DNA from: JAOZHU01 sp964632845
GTDB lineage: Archaea > Thermoproteota > Bathyarchaeia > Bathyarchaeales > Bathycorpusculaceae
Reading direction: 5' to 3'
NCBI GenBank assembly: GCA_964632845.1
Contig: CAZWDU010000022.1
Span: 1-25,257, forward strand
Length of the DNA: 25,257 bases
Shown: piece after piece, positions 6,174 to 13,280 of the stretch
Layout: every line of letters begins with the position of its first letter
How positions within the stretch are numbered: the stretch's first letter is position 1
Notes under the pieces: model-generated
Databases searched by the model: none
Seen by the model: only the letters and a program-made list of their open reading frames with translations
What the model was told of the DNA's origin: nothing
Program-made: the position numbers and the translations under genes

Positions 6174-9053
6174 ATGAGTCAGTTGAAGCAAATTGAGGAG
6201 AAATGGCGCGCCAAATGGGAAAACGCCCGCCTATTCGAAGCTGACCCCACACCGGATAAGCCTAAGCTTCTGGTAACTTTTCCTTACCCCTACATGAACG
6301 GGCCTTTGCATGTGGGGCACACGTTTACGGCGTCGCGTGTGGATGCTTACGCGCGGTTCAAACGCATGCAAGGCTACAACGTGCTCTGGCCGTGGTCCTG
6401 GCACTGGACAGGACAGCCACTATTGGGCGCCAGCGAGCGCGTGGCAAGAGGCGACGAAGCGTACATTCGCGTTTTAAGGGATGTTGACGGCGTACCTGAA
6501 ACGGAGCTTAAGAAGTTCGTCGAGCCGTTGTACATGGCGCAGTATTATACTAATGAGGGGCGGCTCGCCGCGAAGCGTATTGGCTTCTCAATTGACTGGC
6601 GAAGAGAATTCAACACCGTCATGCCTACTTACCAGAAATTCATAGAATGGCAGTACACGCATTTGAAGGAGAAAGGTTACGTTTCGAAAGGAACGCACCC
6701 AGTGGTCTGGTGCCCGAAGGATAAAAGTCCAACTGGCGACCATGACCGTCAAGTAGGCGAAGGCGTCACGCCTGAAGAGTACACACTCATAAAATACAAG
6801 CTAGATGAACACACGTTTTTGCCTGCAGCCACATTCAGGCCTGAAACAATCTACGGCGTAACCAACATGTGGATCAACCCCGACGCCACGTACGTGGAAG
6901 CTACGGTGAACGGCGAAAACTGGATAATCAGCCAAGAAGCCGCTGAAAAACTCCGCGAACAAGAACGAACCGTGGCAGTGCAACGCACGTTTAAGGGTAG
7001 AGAGCTTATTGGCAAAACGTTTGAAAACCCAGTTACAAAAGCCACGTTCCCTATCTTGCCAGGATGGTTCGTTGACCCAAAGCAGGCTACAGGCATAGTT
7101 TACAGCGTACCCGCCCACGCGCCCTACGACTGGCTTGCCCTCAGGGATTTGCAGCAGAAACCCGAAGTTCTAAAAGAATTCGGCATAAACCCTGAAACCG
7201 TAATGCGCATCAAACCGATTTCGCTGATTAAGATAGAAGGTTTCGACGATTACCCCGCCGTGGAGCTTGTCGAAAAGATGACAATAAAAGACCAGCATGA
7301 CCCACAAGCGGATGAAGCCACAAAAACCTTATACAAAAAAGAGTTCCACGCAGGCGTGCTTAAACAAAACTGCGGTGCTTACTCTGGGAAAACAGTTCGC
7401 GAAGCCAAAGACACGTTAATACGTGATTTTAAAAAGCTCGGCATCGCCGACAGCATGTACGACTTGCCGCAGTCCGTGGTTTGCCGCTGTATGACGCCCT
7501 GCATAGTGAAAGTCCTTTCAGACCAGTGGTTCCTCAACTATTCCGACCCAGCTTGGAAGGAGAAAGCCAAAACCGCAGTGGCGCACATGAAGGTGTACCC
7601 TGAAACCGCCACCCAATGGTTCATCGCCGTGATTGACTGGCTGAAAGAGTGGGCATGCGCAAGAACCACAGGGTTCGGAACGCCCCTGCCGTGGGGCAAA
7701 GGCTGGATAATCGAAACTCTCAGCGACTCCACCATTTACATGTCGTTTTACACGATAAACAAGCATATACGGCAGCACAACATAAAGCCTGAAGCGCTCA
7801 CACATGAAGTTTTTGATTACATTTTTTACGGGAAAGGCGACGCGACAGAACTCGGCAACGCAAACTTAAACGCTGGAACACTGCAAGCTATGCGCAACGA
7901 ATTTTTGTACTGGTATCCGTTTGACCTGCGCATCTCCGCCAAAGAGCTCGTGCCGAACCACTTGACATTCTGCATTTTCCAGCATGCGGCGCTGTTTCCG
8001 CCCGAGCAGTGGCCCCGAGCCATCGGCGTCAACGGCATGTTGATGATTGAGGGCAAGCAGATGCACAAGTCAAAAGGCAACTTTGTAACGATGAAAAACG
8101 CGGTTGAACGGTACGGTGCAGACGCAACACGCTGCGCGCTCTTGTTAGGCGCGGAGGGCATGGATGACCCTGATTGGAGAAGCGATAACGCCGCAGACAT
8201 CCAAAGCAAGCTGGAAACACTCTACAACTTCGCCAAAGGCATAATTGAGACAGCGCAAAACGATAAGGAAACGTATTTGGAAAAGTGGTTGCTGAGCAAA
8301 CTTCAACAGCGCATAGCCGCCGTCACCGCAAGCCTCGATGAGTTAAAAACAAGAACCGCGCTGGAAATTGCTCTATTCGAAACGTGGAACGATTTCCGCT
8401 GGTACACTCGCAGGAAAGGAAAAACAGACGCAAAAGCCCTTATGGCGGCGTTAGAAGTATGGATTAAACTGCTGGCGCCCTTCGCGCCCTACATGTGCGA
8501 GGAAATATGGAGCACTATGGGCAAAGCGGGCTTTATTTCCATGGCTGAGTGGCCAAAGCTTGATGAAAGCAAAGTGGACGCGCTTTCTGAGGAACGGGAG
8601 AACGTGCTAACTGACTTGATTGAAGATACGTTGAACGTGCTGAAGGCGACGAAAATCACGCCTACGCGGATATGTTATTACACGGCTACTTTGTGGAAAC
8701 GGAAAGTGTATCATAACATTCTTGCTAAAGCGGTGCAAGGCGAGGTTAAAGTTAACGAAGTCATGAAGGAACTCGCAAAGGACAGCGCCTTAAAAGCTAA
8801 CATGAAAGCTGTAGCCGCGTTCGTTCCGAAAGTGTTAAAAGCGTTGAGCAAGCTTCCCAGCGACAGAAAAGCACGCATCGCACAGGTTGAGCTTGCTAAT
8901 GAAAAGGAAATAATTGAGGAAGCAGTAGCATTTTTAAAGGAACGTTTTAACGCGCAAGTTGCAGTTTACAGCGAAGAAGACGCGGCGCGCTATGACCCTA
9001 AGCAGCGGGCAACAATGGCAATGCCCTATCAACCAGCGATCTACGTGGAATAA
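6174..9053 (+). CDS. leuS: Leucyl-tRNA synthetase, archaeal type
   Basis: This 959-residue class I synthetase has the length of archaeal/eukaryotic LeuRS. The HIGH motif appears as HVGH at residues 46-49 (YPYMNGPLHVGHTFTASR). The editing domain shows TFRPETIYGVTNMWINP around residues 222-238. The second ATP-binding motif reads KQMHKSKGN (about 627-635), so the usual KMSKS is QMHKS; the catalytically important second Lys is kept. The anticodon-binding region and a C-terminal extension follow (WYTRRKGKTD, LAPFAPYMCEEIW). The enzyme attaches leucine to tRNA-Leu in the cytoplasm. The start at ATG 6174 is supported by alignment-like N-terminal residues (QIEEKWRAKWENARLFEAD). A hairpin and T-run follow the stop codon. 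Confidence 0.97.
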   Translation: MSQLKQIEEKWRAKWENARLFEADPTPDKPKLLVTFPYPYMNGPLHVGHTFTASRVDAYARFKRMQGYNVLWPWSWHWTGQPLLGASERVARGDEAYIRVLRDVDGVPETELKKFVEPLYMAQYYTNEGRLAAKRIGFSIDWRREFNTVMPTYQKFIEWQYTHLKEKGYVSKGTHPVVWCPKDKSPTGDHDRQVGEGVTPEEYTLIKYKLDEHTFLPAATFRPETIYGVTNMWINPDATYVEATVNGENWIISQEAAEKLREQERTVAVQRTFKGRELIGKTFENPVTKATFPILPGWFVDPKQATGIVYSVPAHAPYDWLALRDLQQKPEVLKEFGINPETVMRIKPISLIKIEGFDDYPAVELVEKMTIKDQHDPQADEATKTLYKKEFHAGVLKQNCGAYSGKTVREAKDTLIRDFKKLGIADSMYDLPQSVVCRCMTPCIVKVLSDQWFLNYSDPAWKEKAKTAVAHMKVYPETATQWFIAVIDWLKEWACARTTGFGTPLPWGKGWIIETLSDSTIYMSFYTINKHIRQHNIKPEALTHEVFDYIFYGKGDATELGNANLNAGTLQAMRNEFLYWYPFDLRISAKELVPNHLTFCIFQHAALFPPEQWPRAIGVNGMLMIEGKQMHKSKGNFVTMKNAVERYGADATRCALLLGAEGMDDPDWRSDNAADIQSKLETLYNFAKGIIETAQNDKETYLEKWLLSKLQQRIAAVTASLDELKTRTALEIALFETWNDFRWYTRRKGKTDAKALMAALEVWIKLLAPFAPYMCEEIWSTMGKAGFISMAEWPKLDESKVDALSEERENVLTDLIEDTLNVLKATKITPTRICYYTATLWKRKVYHNILAKAVQGEVKVNEVMKELAKDSALKANMKAVAAFVPKVLKALSKLPSDRKARIAQVELANEKEIIEEAVAFLKERFNAQVAVYSEEDAARYDPKQRATMAMPYQPAIYVE

Positions 9054-9078
9054 ACCGCTTTTTCAGAAGTGTACACGC

Positions 9079-9111
9079 TGGCGGTTCTCTTTTTGCCGCC
9101 AACGTTTTTCT
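9079..9111 (+). terminator. Hairpin plus T-run after leuS
   Basis: TGGCGG (9079-9084) pairs with CCGCCA (9096-9101) around a loop that itself holds TTTTT. The stem is followed by ACGTTTTTCTT. It sits 26 bases after the leuS stop. Confidence 0.5.
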
Positions 9112-9140
9112 TACAGCAATCTACCTCATCAAAGTGGGAT

Positions 9141-9161
9141 ATGCCATTAAAAAAAGGCATG
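9141..9161 (-). terminator. Poly-T terminator after the FxLYD surface protein
   Basis: On the minus strand, ATGCC and GGCAT arms flank TTTTTTTAAT, about 30 bases beyond the stop codon at 9191. The uninterrupted run of seven T is the type of signal at which archaeal RNA polymerase stops. Confidence 0.4.
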
Positions 9162-9190
9162 TGTGGACGCGACACTTACAGTGCGCGCCG

Positions 9191-10138
9191 TTAGTTTGCT
9201 TGCTGGGAAGTTGCGGTGCGTTTGCCACCGCGTTTTCTGAGCACAAGTGCCACTACAGCAACAACAACTATGACAGCAACTATTGCCGCGTAGACATACG
9301 TGTCTGGTATGGTTGTTCCATCGGTAGGCGACGTTGGAGTTGGGGTTGGAGTCGACGTCGGTGAACTTGAGGAGGCAGTGGGCGTTGGTGAAACTGACGA
9401 ACTAGGCTCCGGAGTGGGAGTTGCAGAAGGCGCCGTAAGCTTAGTCTGGATTACAAGCGAGTAAGTTGAGATTTGAGCCACTGCTTCAGGCGCGTAATCA
9501 AGGGGATAAAGCTTGAATGACGCTGTGCCACCAGGGGCTATAGAGGTTGGAGTCAAATAATTGCTGTAACCTACTGCAACCACGCTACCTGTGGAATTGT
9601 AGAAAGTTGCTAAAACCCATGTTTGATTCGTTGATTGAGTACCTGTGTTCTGCACAACACCTGTCACCATGTAATAGCCGTCCTCGTCGTGGGAGGCTGA
9701 GTGGCTAATCACTTCTAAGTCTTGATATTGACGGCTGTTAGTTGAGCCAGCATAATTGATGGCTATTGTGAAGTTTGCAACGGCTTGAGTTCCCCACTCG
9801 GCGCCACTTACGACGCTGTATGGGGTAAAGACTAGGTAAAATGGTGTTTTCTGTTGGGGAAGAATTTCACTTACTAATGACTTGGTGGAGCTAAGTAGGT
9901 AAGGGTTGCCGTCTTCTGTGTAGAAGATTCCTGTCACCGTCAGATAATCGATTACGCTTGAACCAGTATTCTTGGCTTCACCAACCACGACCAAGCGATC
10001 AGTGATATAAGGGTCTAGGTACCAACTGTAGCTGAGAACATCAACGTTGTCTGGCTGACTGAACACGTTAGGAACAAAAGCTAGACATAAACCTACTGCA
10101 ATGGCAAGAGTAAGAACAGATATTACATTTTTTTTCAT
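9191..10138 (-). CDS. Membrane-anchored surface protein with two FxLYD/CARDB-like domains
   Basis: This 315-residue protein has a signal peptide at about 1-28 (NVISVLTLAIAVGLCLAFV). Two similar beta-sandwich domains follow: residues about 33-135 (SYSWYLDPYITDRLVVVGE, then AKNTGSSVIDYLTVTGIFY) and about 142-232 (VTGVVQNTGTQSTNQTWVLA). The repeated 'x-G-x-V/A-x-N-T-G' strand pattern is that of FxLYD or CARDB-like domains of exported archaeal proteins. A Pro/Thr/Ser linker spans about 235-278. One transmembrane helix (VYAAIVAVIVVVAVVALVL) with a RKRGGKR stop-transfer tail closes the protein. It should display its domains outside the cell. Its ligand is unknown. The start at ATG 10138 has GGAGA 7 bases before it. 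Confidence 0.85.
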   Translation of the reverse strand: MKKNVISVLTLAIAVGLCLAFVPNVFSQPDNVDVLSYSWYLDPYITDRLVVVGEAKNTGSSVIDYLTVTGIFYTEDGNPYLLSSTKSLVSEILPQQKTPFYLVFTPYSVVSGAEWGTQAVANFTIAINYAGSTNSRQYQDLEVISHSASHDEDGYYMVTGVVQNTGTQSTNQTWVLATFYNSTGSVVAVGYSNYLTPTSIAPGGTASFKLYPLDYAPEAVAQISTYSLVIQTKLTAPSATPTPEPSSSVSPTPTASSSSPTSTPTPTPTSPTDGTTIPDTYVYAAIVAVIVVVAVVALVLRKRGGKRTATSQQAN

Positions 10139-10184
10139 GGTAATTCTCCTCGGTCTGAACTTTAAATGTGCATAAGGTAACCAA

Positions 10185-10196
10185 GAATTATAAAAC
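10185..10196 (-). promoter_or_regulatory. TATA-like box of the FxLYD surface protein
   Basis: GTTTTATAATTC on the minus strand lies about 50 bases before ATG 10138, giving a leader of about 25 bases that contains GAGGAGA. Confidence 0.4.
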
Positions 10197-10368
10197 TCTT
10201 TCTCAGAATTGAACCAAATTTTTATCTGTACATTGTTCGCTCGTCAGGGAGCTGACATGGCGAAAATGTTGCACGGTTTTTTCGGAAGAAAACAGGCAGT
10301 GCTTTGATGTTTGTTCGTTAATGCATACATGGATCGCGTGAACACTAGTCTGTAACTGCTGCGGTACT

Positions 10369-10481
10369 TCATGCAGTGATGTGCTTTTTGTAGGCTATGT
10401 GTACTATTAGTGCTACGATTACGGCTATCGGCAGAATGATAAGTAGGAAATCTCGGGCAGTTGGCTTATTGACGGCTGAAA
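10369..10481 (-). pseudogene. Out-of-frame transmembrane anchor of the preceding gene
   Basis: Downstream of the stop at 10466, the +1 register encodes about 35 residues. They include a hydrophobic helix (FLLIILPIAVIVALIVHIA) and a basic tail (YKKH), ending with TGA at 10369-10371. The whole span from 11173 to 10369 is 805 bases, one more than a multiple of three, which fits a single inserted base. Confidence 0.6.
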
Positions 10482-11173
10482 GTAACGAGTATGTCGCCTA
10501 TGAGGGGTTGAGAGTATTCGGATACTATTGGGAAAGTTACTGTTTCTGCTGCATTGTCTGCTGTGGTTGTGTAGTTTATCTGGGTTAAGGTTTCGTCTGG
10601 GGCTATGGCTTTCACGTGGAGGTTTGTGTAGTTTGTTTCCATGCGTATGGTAAAGTAGGCTGTGGATTTAGTGGACCACTCTGAAAGGTAGGGGCTTATG
10701 TTGAGGTCGTAGAGTAACGTGTGGCTACCGTTTATCACTGTGATAGGATGCTCATAGTGGATTTTCAGCGTGAAATATTCTGGGACGGGTTGGATTGTGC
10801 AGTTTATCATGGGCCAGTTGCCTAGGGCTGTGAAGTGGAGGGCTTCTGGATAGACCTCAGTGAAATTGCTCCAGCTGAGTTCTGTTTCATCCATTTTCAG
10901 GGAGATGTTGGTTGTGCCAGGAGGCGTAGGGTATACTAGGGGCAATGCACCTTGCCAGAACAGCACATGCAACGGGTAGGTGCCGTCGATTTTTGCCCAT
11001 AGGCTTCCATTGACAATGGTGATTGTGTAGTTGACGTATTCTTCAGGCATTGCGATGAAAGGTGAGCTTGGAGGTGGATTCGTTTCGTCTCTATTAACGA
11101 GTTGGACTGCGGCTACTGCTGAGAGCAAAAGCAGAAAAACGATAGTTGCTGCTAGTATCAGCTTTTTATGCAT
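10466..11173 (-). CDS. Exported protein of unknown family, membrane anchor lost by frameshift
   Basis: This 235-residue protein has an N-terminal signal peptide (LILAATIVFLLLLSAVAAV, about 4-22) followed by an exported domain with many N-glycosylation-type sequons (NYT, NGS, NIS, NFT, NCT). I do not recognise the family. The frame stops at 10466 after DILVTFSRQ. One base out of register, the sequence continues as SAVNKPTARDFLLIILPIAV and further hydrophobic residues, then a Tyr-Lys-Lys tail, to a TGA at 10369. That is exactly the C-terminal anchor expected for this class of protein. Removing one T from the TTT at about 10479 would join the two into one gene of about 267 residues. The cause may be a sequencing or assembly error, a real mutation or, less likely, programmed slippage. 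It lies 73 bases after the 22-residue mini-gene and may be cotranscribed. Confidence 0.75.
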   Translation of the reverse strand: MHKKLILAATIVFLLLLSAVAAVQLVNRDETNPPPSSPFIAMPEEYVNYTITIVNGSLWAKIDGTYPLHVLFWQGALPLVYPTPPGTTNISLKMDETELSWSNFTEVYPEALHFTALGNWPMINCTIQPVPEYFTLKIHYEHPITVINGSHTLLYDLNISPYLSEWSTKSTAYFTIRMETNYTNLHVKAIAPDETLTQINYTTTADNAAETVTFPIVSEYSQPLIGDILVTFSRQ

Positions 11174-11246
11174 TGCAATCCGTTTAGTTATATGGCGTGA
11201 ACAGCGCTTTTAACGATTACGACACACGCTTGGCGGCGCATAGGTG

Positions 11247-11315
11247 TTAAGTTATAATCACAGCTGAAAAAGCAAGCACAAAAACGAGCAACAACACTAA
11301 CGCAATTCTTTTCAC
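11247..11315 (-). CDS. 22-residue hydrophobic mini-protein (signal-peptide-like)
   Basis: GTG at 11315, preceded by GGTG 8-11 bases upstream, opens a 22-codon frame. It starts MKRIALVLLLVFVLAFSAV and ends in TAA at 11247. The sequence has the form of a signal peptide or a single membrane helix with a basic N-terminus. It resembles the signal peptide of the Kelch protein at 16652, and both are preceded by homologous promoter/operator sequences. It could be a small membrane protein, the surviving signal peptide of a deleted Kelch-like paralogue, or the first cistron before the glycoprotein-like gene at 11173. Confidence 0.4.
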   Translation of the reverse strand: MKRIALVLLLVFVLAFSAVIIT

Positions 11316-11361
11316 ATCAGCACCAACTACTGATAAATGATTTCGCCTGAAAGGCGTTTTT

Positions 11362-11411
11362 GTAAAGATTTCTTGACTAAACGAGCCATTTCGTAGTCAA
11401 AGTTTCGTGAC
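11362..11411 (-). promoter_or_regulatory. Two operator-like palindromes, shared with the Kelch promoter
   Basis: On the minus strand GTCAAGAAATCTTTAC (11377-11362) is identical to a site before the Kelch gene, and the identity continues through AAAAAC. A second site, 11396-11411, reads GTCACGAAACTTTGAC on the minus strand, again of the form GTCA-N8-TGAC. Both lie between the TATA box at 11492-11500 and the mini-gene start at 11315. Confidence 0.5.
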
Positions 11412-11491
11412 AAACACGAAAGCCACAACTCAGCCTTCACATACTTTCTCAAAATAATGAAAACACAGCTTTTCTCAAGCACTAGCCCAGA

Positions 11492-11511
11492 CTATTTAAA
11501 GAGGGGCTATA
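11492..11511 (-). promoter_or_regulatory. Promoter core shared with the Kelch gene (TATAGCCCCTCT + TATA box)
   Basis: The minus strand reads TATAGCCCCTCTTTAAATAG. The first twelve bases are identical to 16495-16506, where they also directly precede a TATA box. TTTAAATAG serves as TATA box. The first candidate start codon downstream is the mini-gene at 11315. Confidence 0.5.
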
Positions 11512-11573
11512 AACCGCAACAAGCACTATAACCTACAAACGCACATAACTTTTTGACTTTTTACAACTAGGCA

Positions 11574-11792
11574 TCATTTCTTCTTTTTTTGTCCCAACTC
11601 AGTTTCCTGTTCGTCTCCGCTTAAAAGAGTACGCAGCGACTTCACTTCATCCCGCAGCATGTCAATTTCACTTTCTAATGCTTTAGCTTTTGCGTCAGCC
11701 ATTTTCTTGAGTTCTTCAATTTCCAACAGCAGATTTTTCCGTTCATTTTCGAGAGTCCTGATTTTTTCCACGATGCTTTTGAAACTACTCAT
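11574..11792 (-). CDS. Small coiled-coil protein
   Basis: This 72-residue hydrophilic protein is dominated by heptad-like repeats of Leu/Ile with Glu and Lys (IVEKIRTLENERKNLLLEIEE, then further repeats to about residue 58), ending in an acidic patch and a KKKK tail. It should form a parallel or antiparallel coiled coil and is probably cytoplasmic. No catalytic motif or family is recognised. It is divergent from the homocitrate-synthase-like gene and shares a 150-base intergenic region with it. Coding use looks real: an A/T-rich but regular, uninterrupted heptad pattern. Confidence in the function is nil beyond oligomerisation or scaffolding. Confidence 0.65.
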   Translation of the reverse strand: MSSFKSIVEKIRTLENERKNLLLEIEELKKMADAKAKALESEIDMLRDEVKSLRTLLSGDEQETELGQKKKK

Positions 11793-11877
11793 ATCGGTTC
11801 CATTCTTTAATCTTTATTTCATCAGTTTCAGCACTTAAGAGTTTTGCAACCTCTGCTTTCCACTCGTATACATGCAA

Positions 11878-11888
11878 TTTTTATATGA
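11878..11888 (+). promoter_or_regulatory. TATA-like box before the homocitrate-synthase-like gene
   Basis: TTTTTATATGAG lies about 60 bases before ATG 11943. An in-frame TAA directly before the ATG rules out a longer protein. Confidence 0.4.
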
Positions 11889-11942
11889 GAATCTGCAGAT
11901 AAAACAGGGGTGCATCTTCATATTGTTGGGCTGTGTCTTTAA

Positions 11943-13280
11943 ATGAGAAAGACCATATTCAAAAAACTTGAAGCTCAAGGACTAATCGCAAACTATAACC
12001 GTTTGCGAAAAAACTTGCCATCGAAGCTTCCCGCAAGAGTTTTCATAAGCGATGAAACTTTCCGAGAAGGAATCAAGGCACCCACGGTTTTTCTAACTTA
12101 CGTCGAACAAGTTAAACTTGCCAAACTAATGGACGAATCGGGAATAGCCACAATCAACGTTGGCTTTCCTGCCCTATCAGAAGACGACAAACGCGCCGTC
12201 AAACGAATCGTAAACGAAAGCTTCGACAACGTAATCCTCACAGCATCAGCGCAACCGACAAAAAGCAGCGTAGACGCATGCCTAGAATGCGGCATAAAAG
12301 AAATAACCATAGAAACCCCATTCAACGGACTCAACCTCAAATACAGACTTAACATAACAAAGGAACAACTGCTAAAAGGAACCAGCGAAAGCATTGACTA
12401 CGCATTAAAACACGGGGCAACCGTAGAACTCATGCTTAGGGACGCATCACGAACACCACTTGAAACTATCCTGCAAATTTTTGAAACCGCAGCAACAGCA
12501 GGCGCAAGCAAGCTAGGCATAGCAGATTCAGTGGGTTTTCTAAGACCACTATCAATGCACTATTTACTGTCACATATCAGAGAAGGCTTAACTGAAAACA
12601 CAAAGAAAAAAACAGCACTTTCCGTTCACTGCCACAACGACTTCGGCTTGGCAACAGCCAACACCTTAGCAGCAGTAGAAGAAGGCGCAAGTTACTTGCA
12701 TACGTGCATCGCAGGCTTCGGAGAACGCGCAGGAATAGCACCATTTGAAGAAGTTGTCACCAGCTTGGAACTACTGTATAACATCGACACAGGAATTGAC
12801 CTAGAAAGAGTATACAGGCTTTCCCAGTCAGCCGAAAAAGCATTCGCGCTACCAGTTCAATTCCACAAACCAATAATAGGCGAAAACCCATTTTCACGTG
12901 AAGTAGACGATGAAGTGGAGAAACTACGAGCGCAACCGCTACTTTTTGAACCGTTTCCGCCCGAGATTGTTGGACGCGAAACAAAGTTTTTCGTAGGCAG
13001 AAACACGGGGCAAACGCTGATTCAAAGGCTTCTGGAACAAGCTGGAGTAAGAGCATCACCGCGACAAATGGACGAGTTATTTAGGCATATCAAAAGCCCA
13101 CAGGAAAACCTAGATAAAGGCGAAACCCAAATGACATTCTACCAAGTGAAAAAGCTACAGAAAGAGCTACAGAAAGGCTTAGCTATGGACGAGTTTTGGC
13201 GTTTAGTTGAAACTATAACGCGGCAAAAACCGAAGCCACCCGAAAACACCAAAAAACAGCCACCTTCAGCATCCAACTGA
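11943..13280 (+). CDS. DRE-TIM acyltransferase-like enzyme (homocitrate / isopropylmalate synthase family)
   Basis: This 445-residue TIM-barrel protein of the HMGL-like family has an active-site opening DETFREG (residues 37-43), a variant of the usual DTTLRDG. The metal-binding HCHNDFG lies at 229-235, and GFGERAGIAPFEE at 258-270 corresponds to the GxGERxGNxxLEE signature, with Ile for Asn. A subdomain follows with HKPIIGENPFSRE (308-320), then a helical C-terminus. Family members condense acetyl-CoA with a 2-oxo acid. The usual LeuA regulatory dimer domain is not evident. The region equivalent to 'FaHESGIH' lacks the conserved histidines, so the substrate may differ from homocitrate, citramalate or isopropylmalate. 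It overlaps the convergent radical SAM gene by 15 bases at the 3' end. Confidence 0.8.
   Translation: MRKTIFKKLEAQGLIANYNRLRKNLPSKLPARVFISDETFREGIKAPTVFLTYVEQVKLAKLMDESGIATINVGFPALSEDDKRAVKRIVNESFDNVILTASAQPTKSSVDACLECGIKEITIETPFNGLNLKYRLNITKEQLLKGTSESIDYALKHGATVELMLRDASRTPLETILQIFETAATAGASKLGIADSVGFLRPLSMHYLLSHIREGLTENTKKKTALSVHCHNDFGLATANTLAAVEEGASYLHTCIAGFGERAGIAPFEEVVTSLELLYNIDTGIDLERVYRLSQSAEKAFALPVQFHKPIIGENPFSREVDDEVEKLRAQPLLFEPFPPEIVGRETKFFVGRNTGQTLIQRLLEQAGVRASPRQMDELFRHIKSPQENLDKGETQMTFYQVKKLQKELQKGLAMDEFWRLVETITRQKPKPPENTKKQPPSASN

Noticed and set aside
10257..10307. 16-codon frame MAKMLHGFFGRKQAVL with GGGAG 7 bases upstream, on the plus strand in the gap before the FxLYD gene promoter
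   Set aside because: The ribosome site is ordinary, the TATA-like ATTTTTATC is weak, and no neighbouring gene gives it a role. It is too short to support without conservation.
11344..11360. CGCC-TGAAA-GGCG hairpin followed by TTTTTG, resembling a plus-strand terminator
   Set aside because: No plus-strand gene ends nearby. It lies in the leader of the minus-strand mini-gene next to the operator-like sites and has only a 4-base stem.
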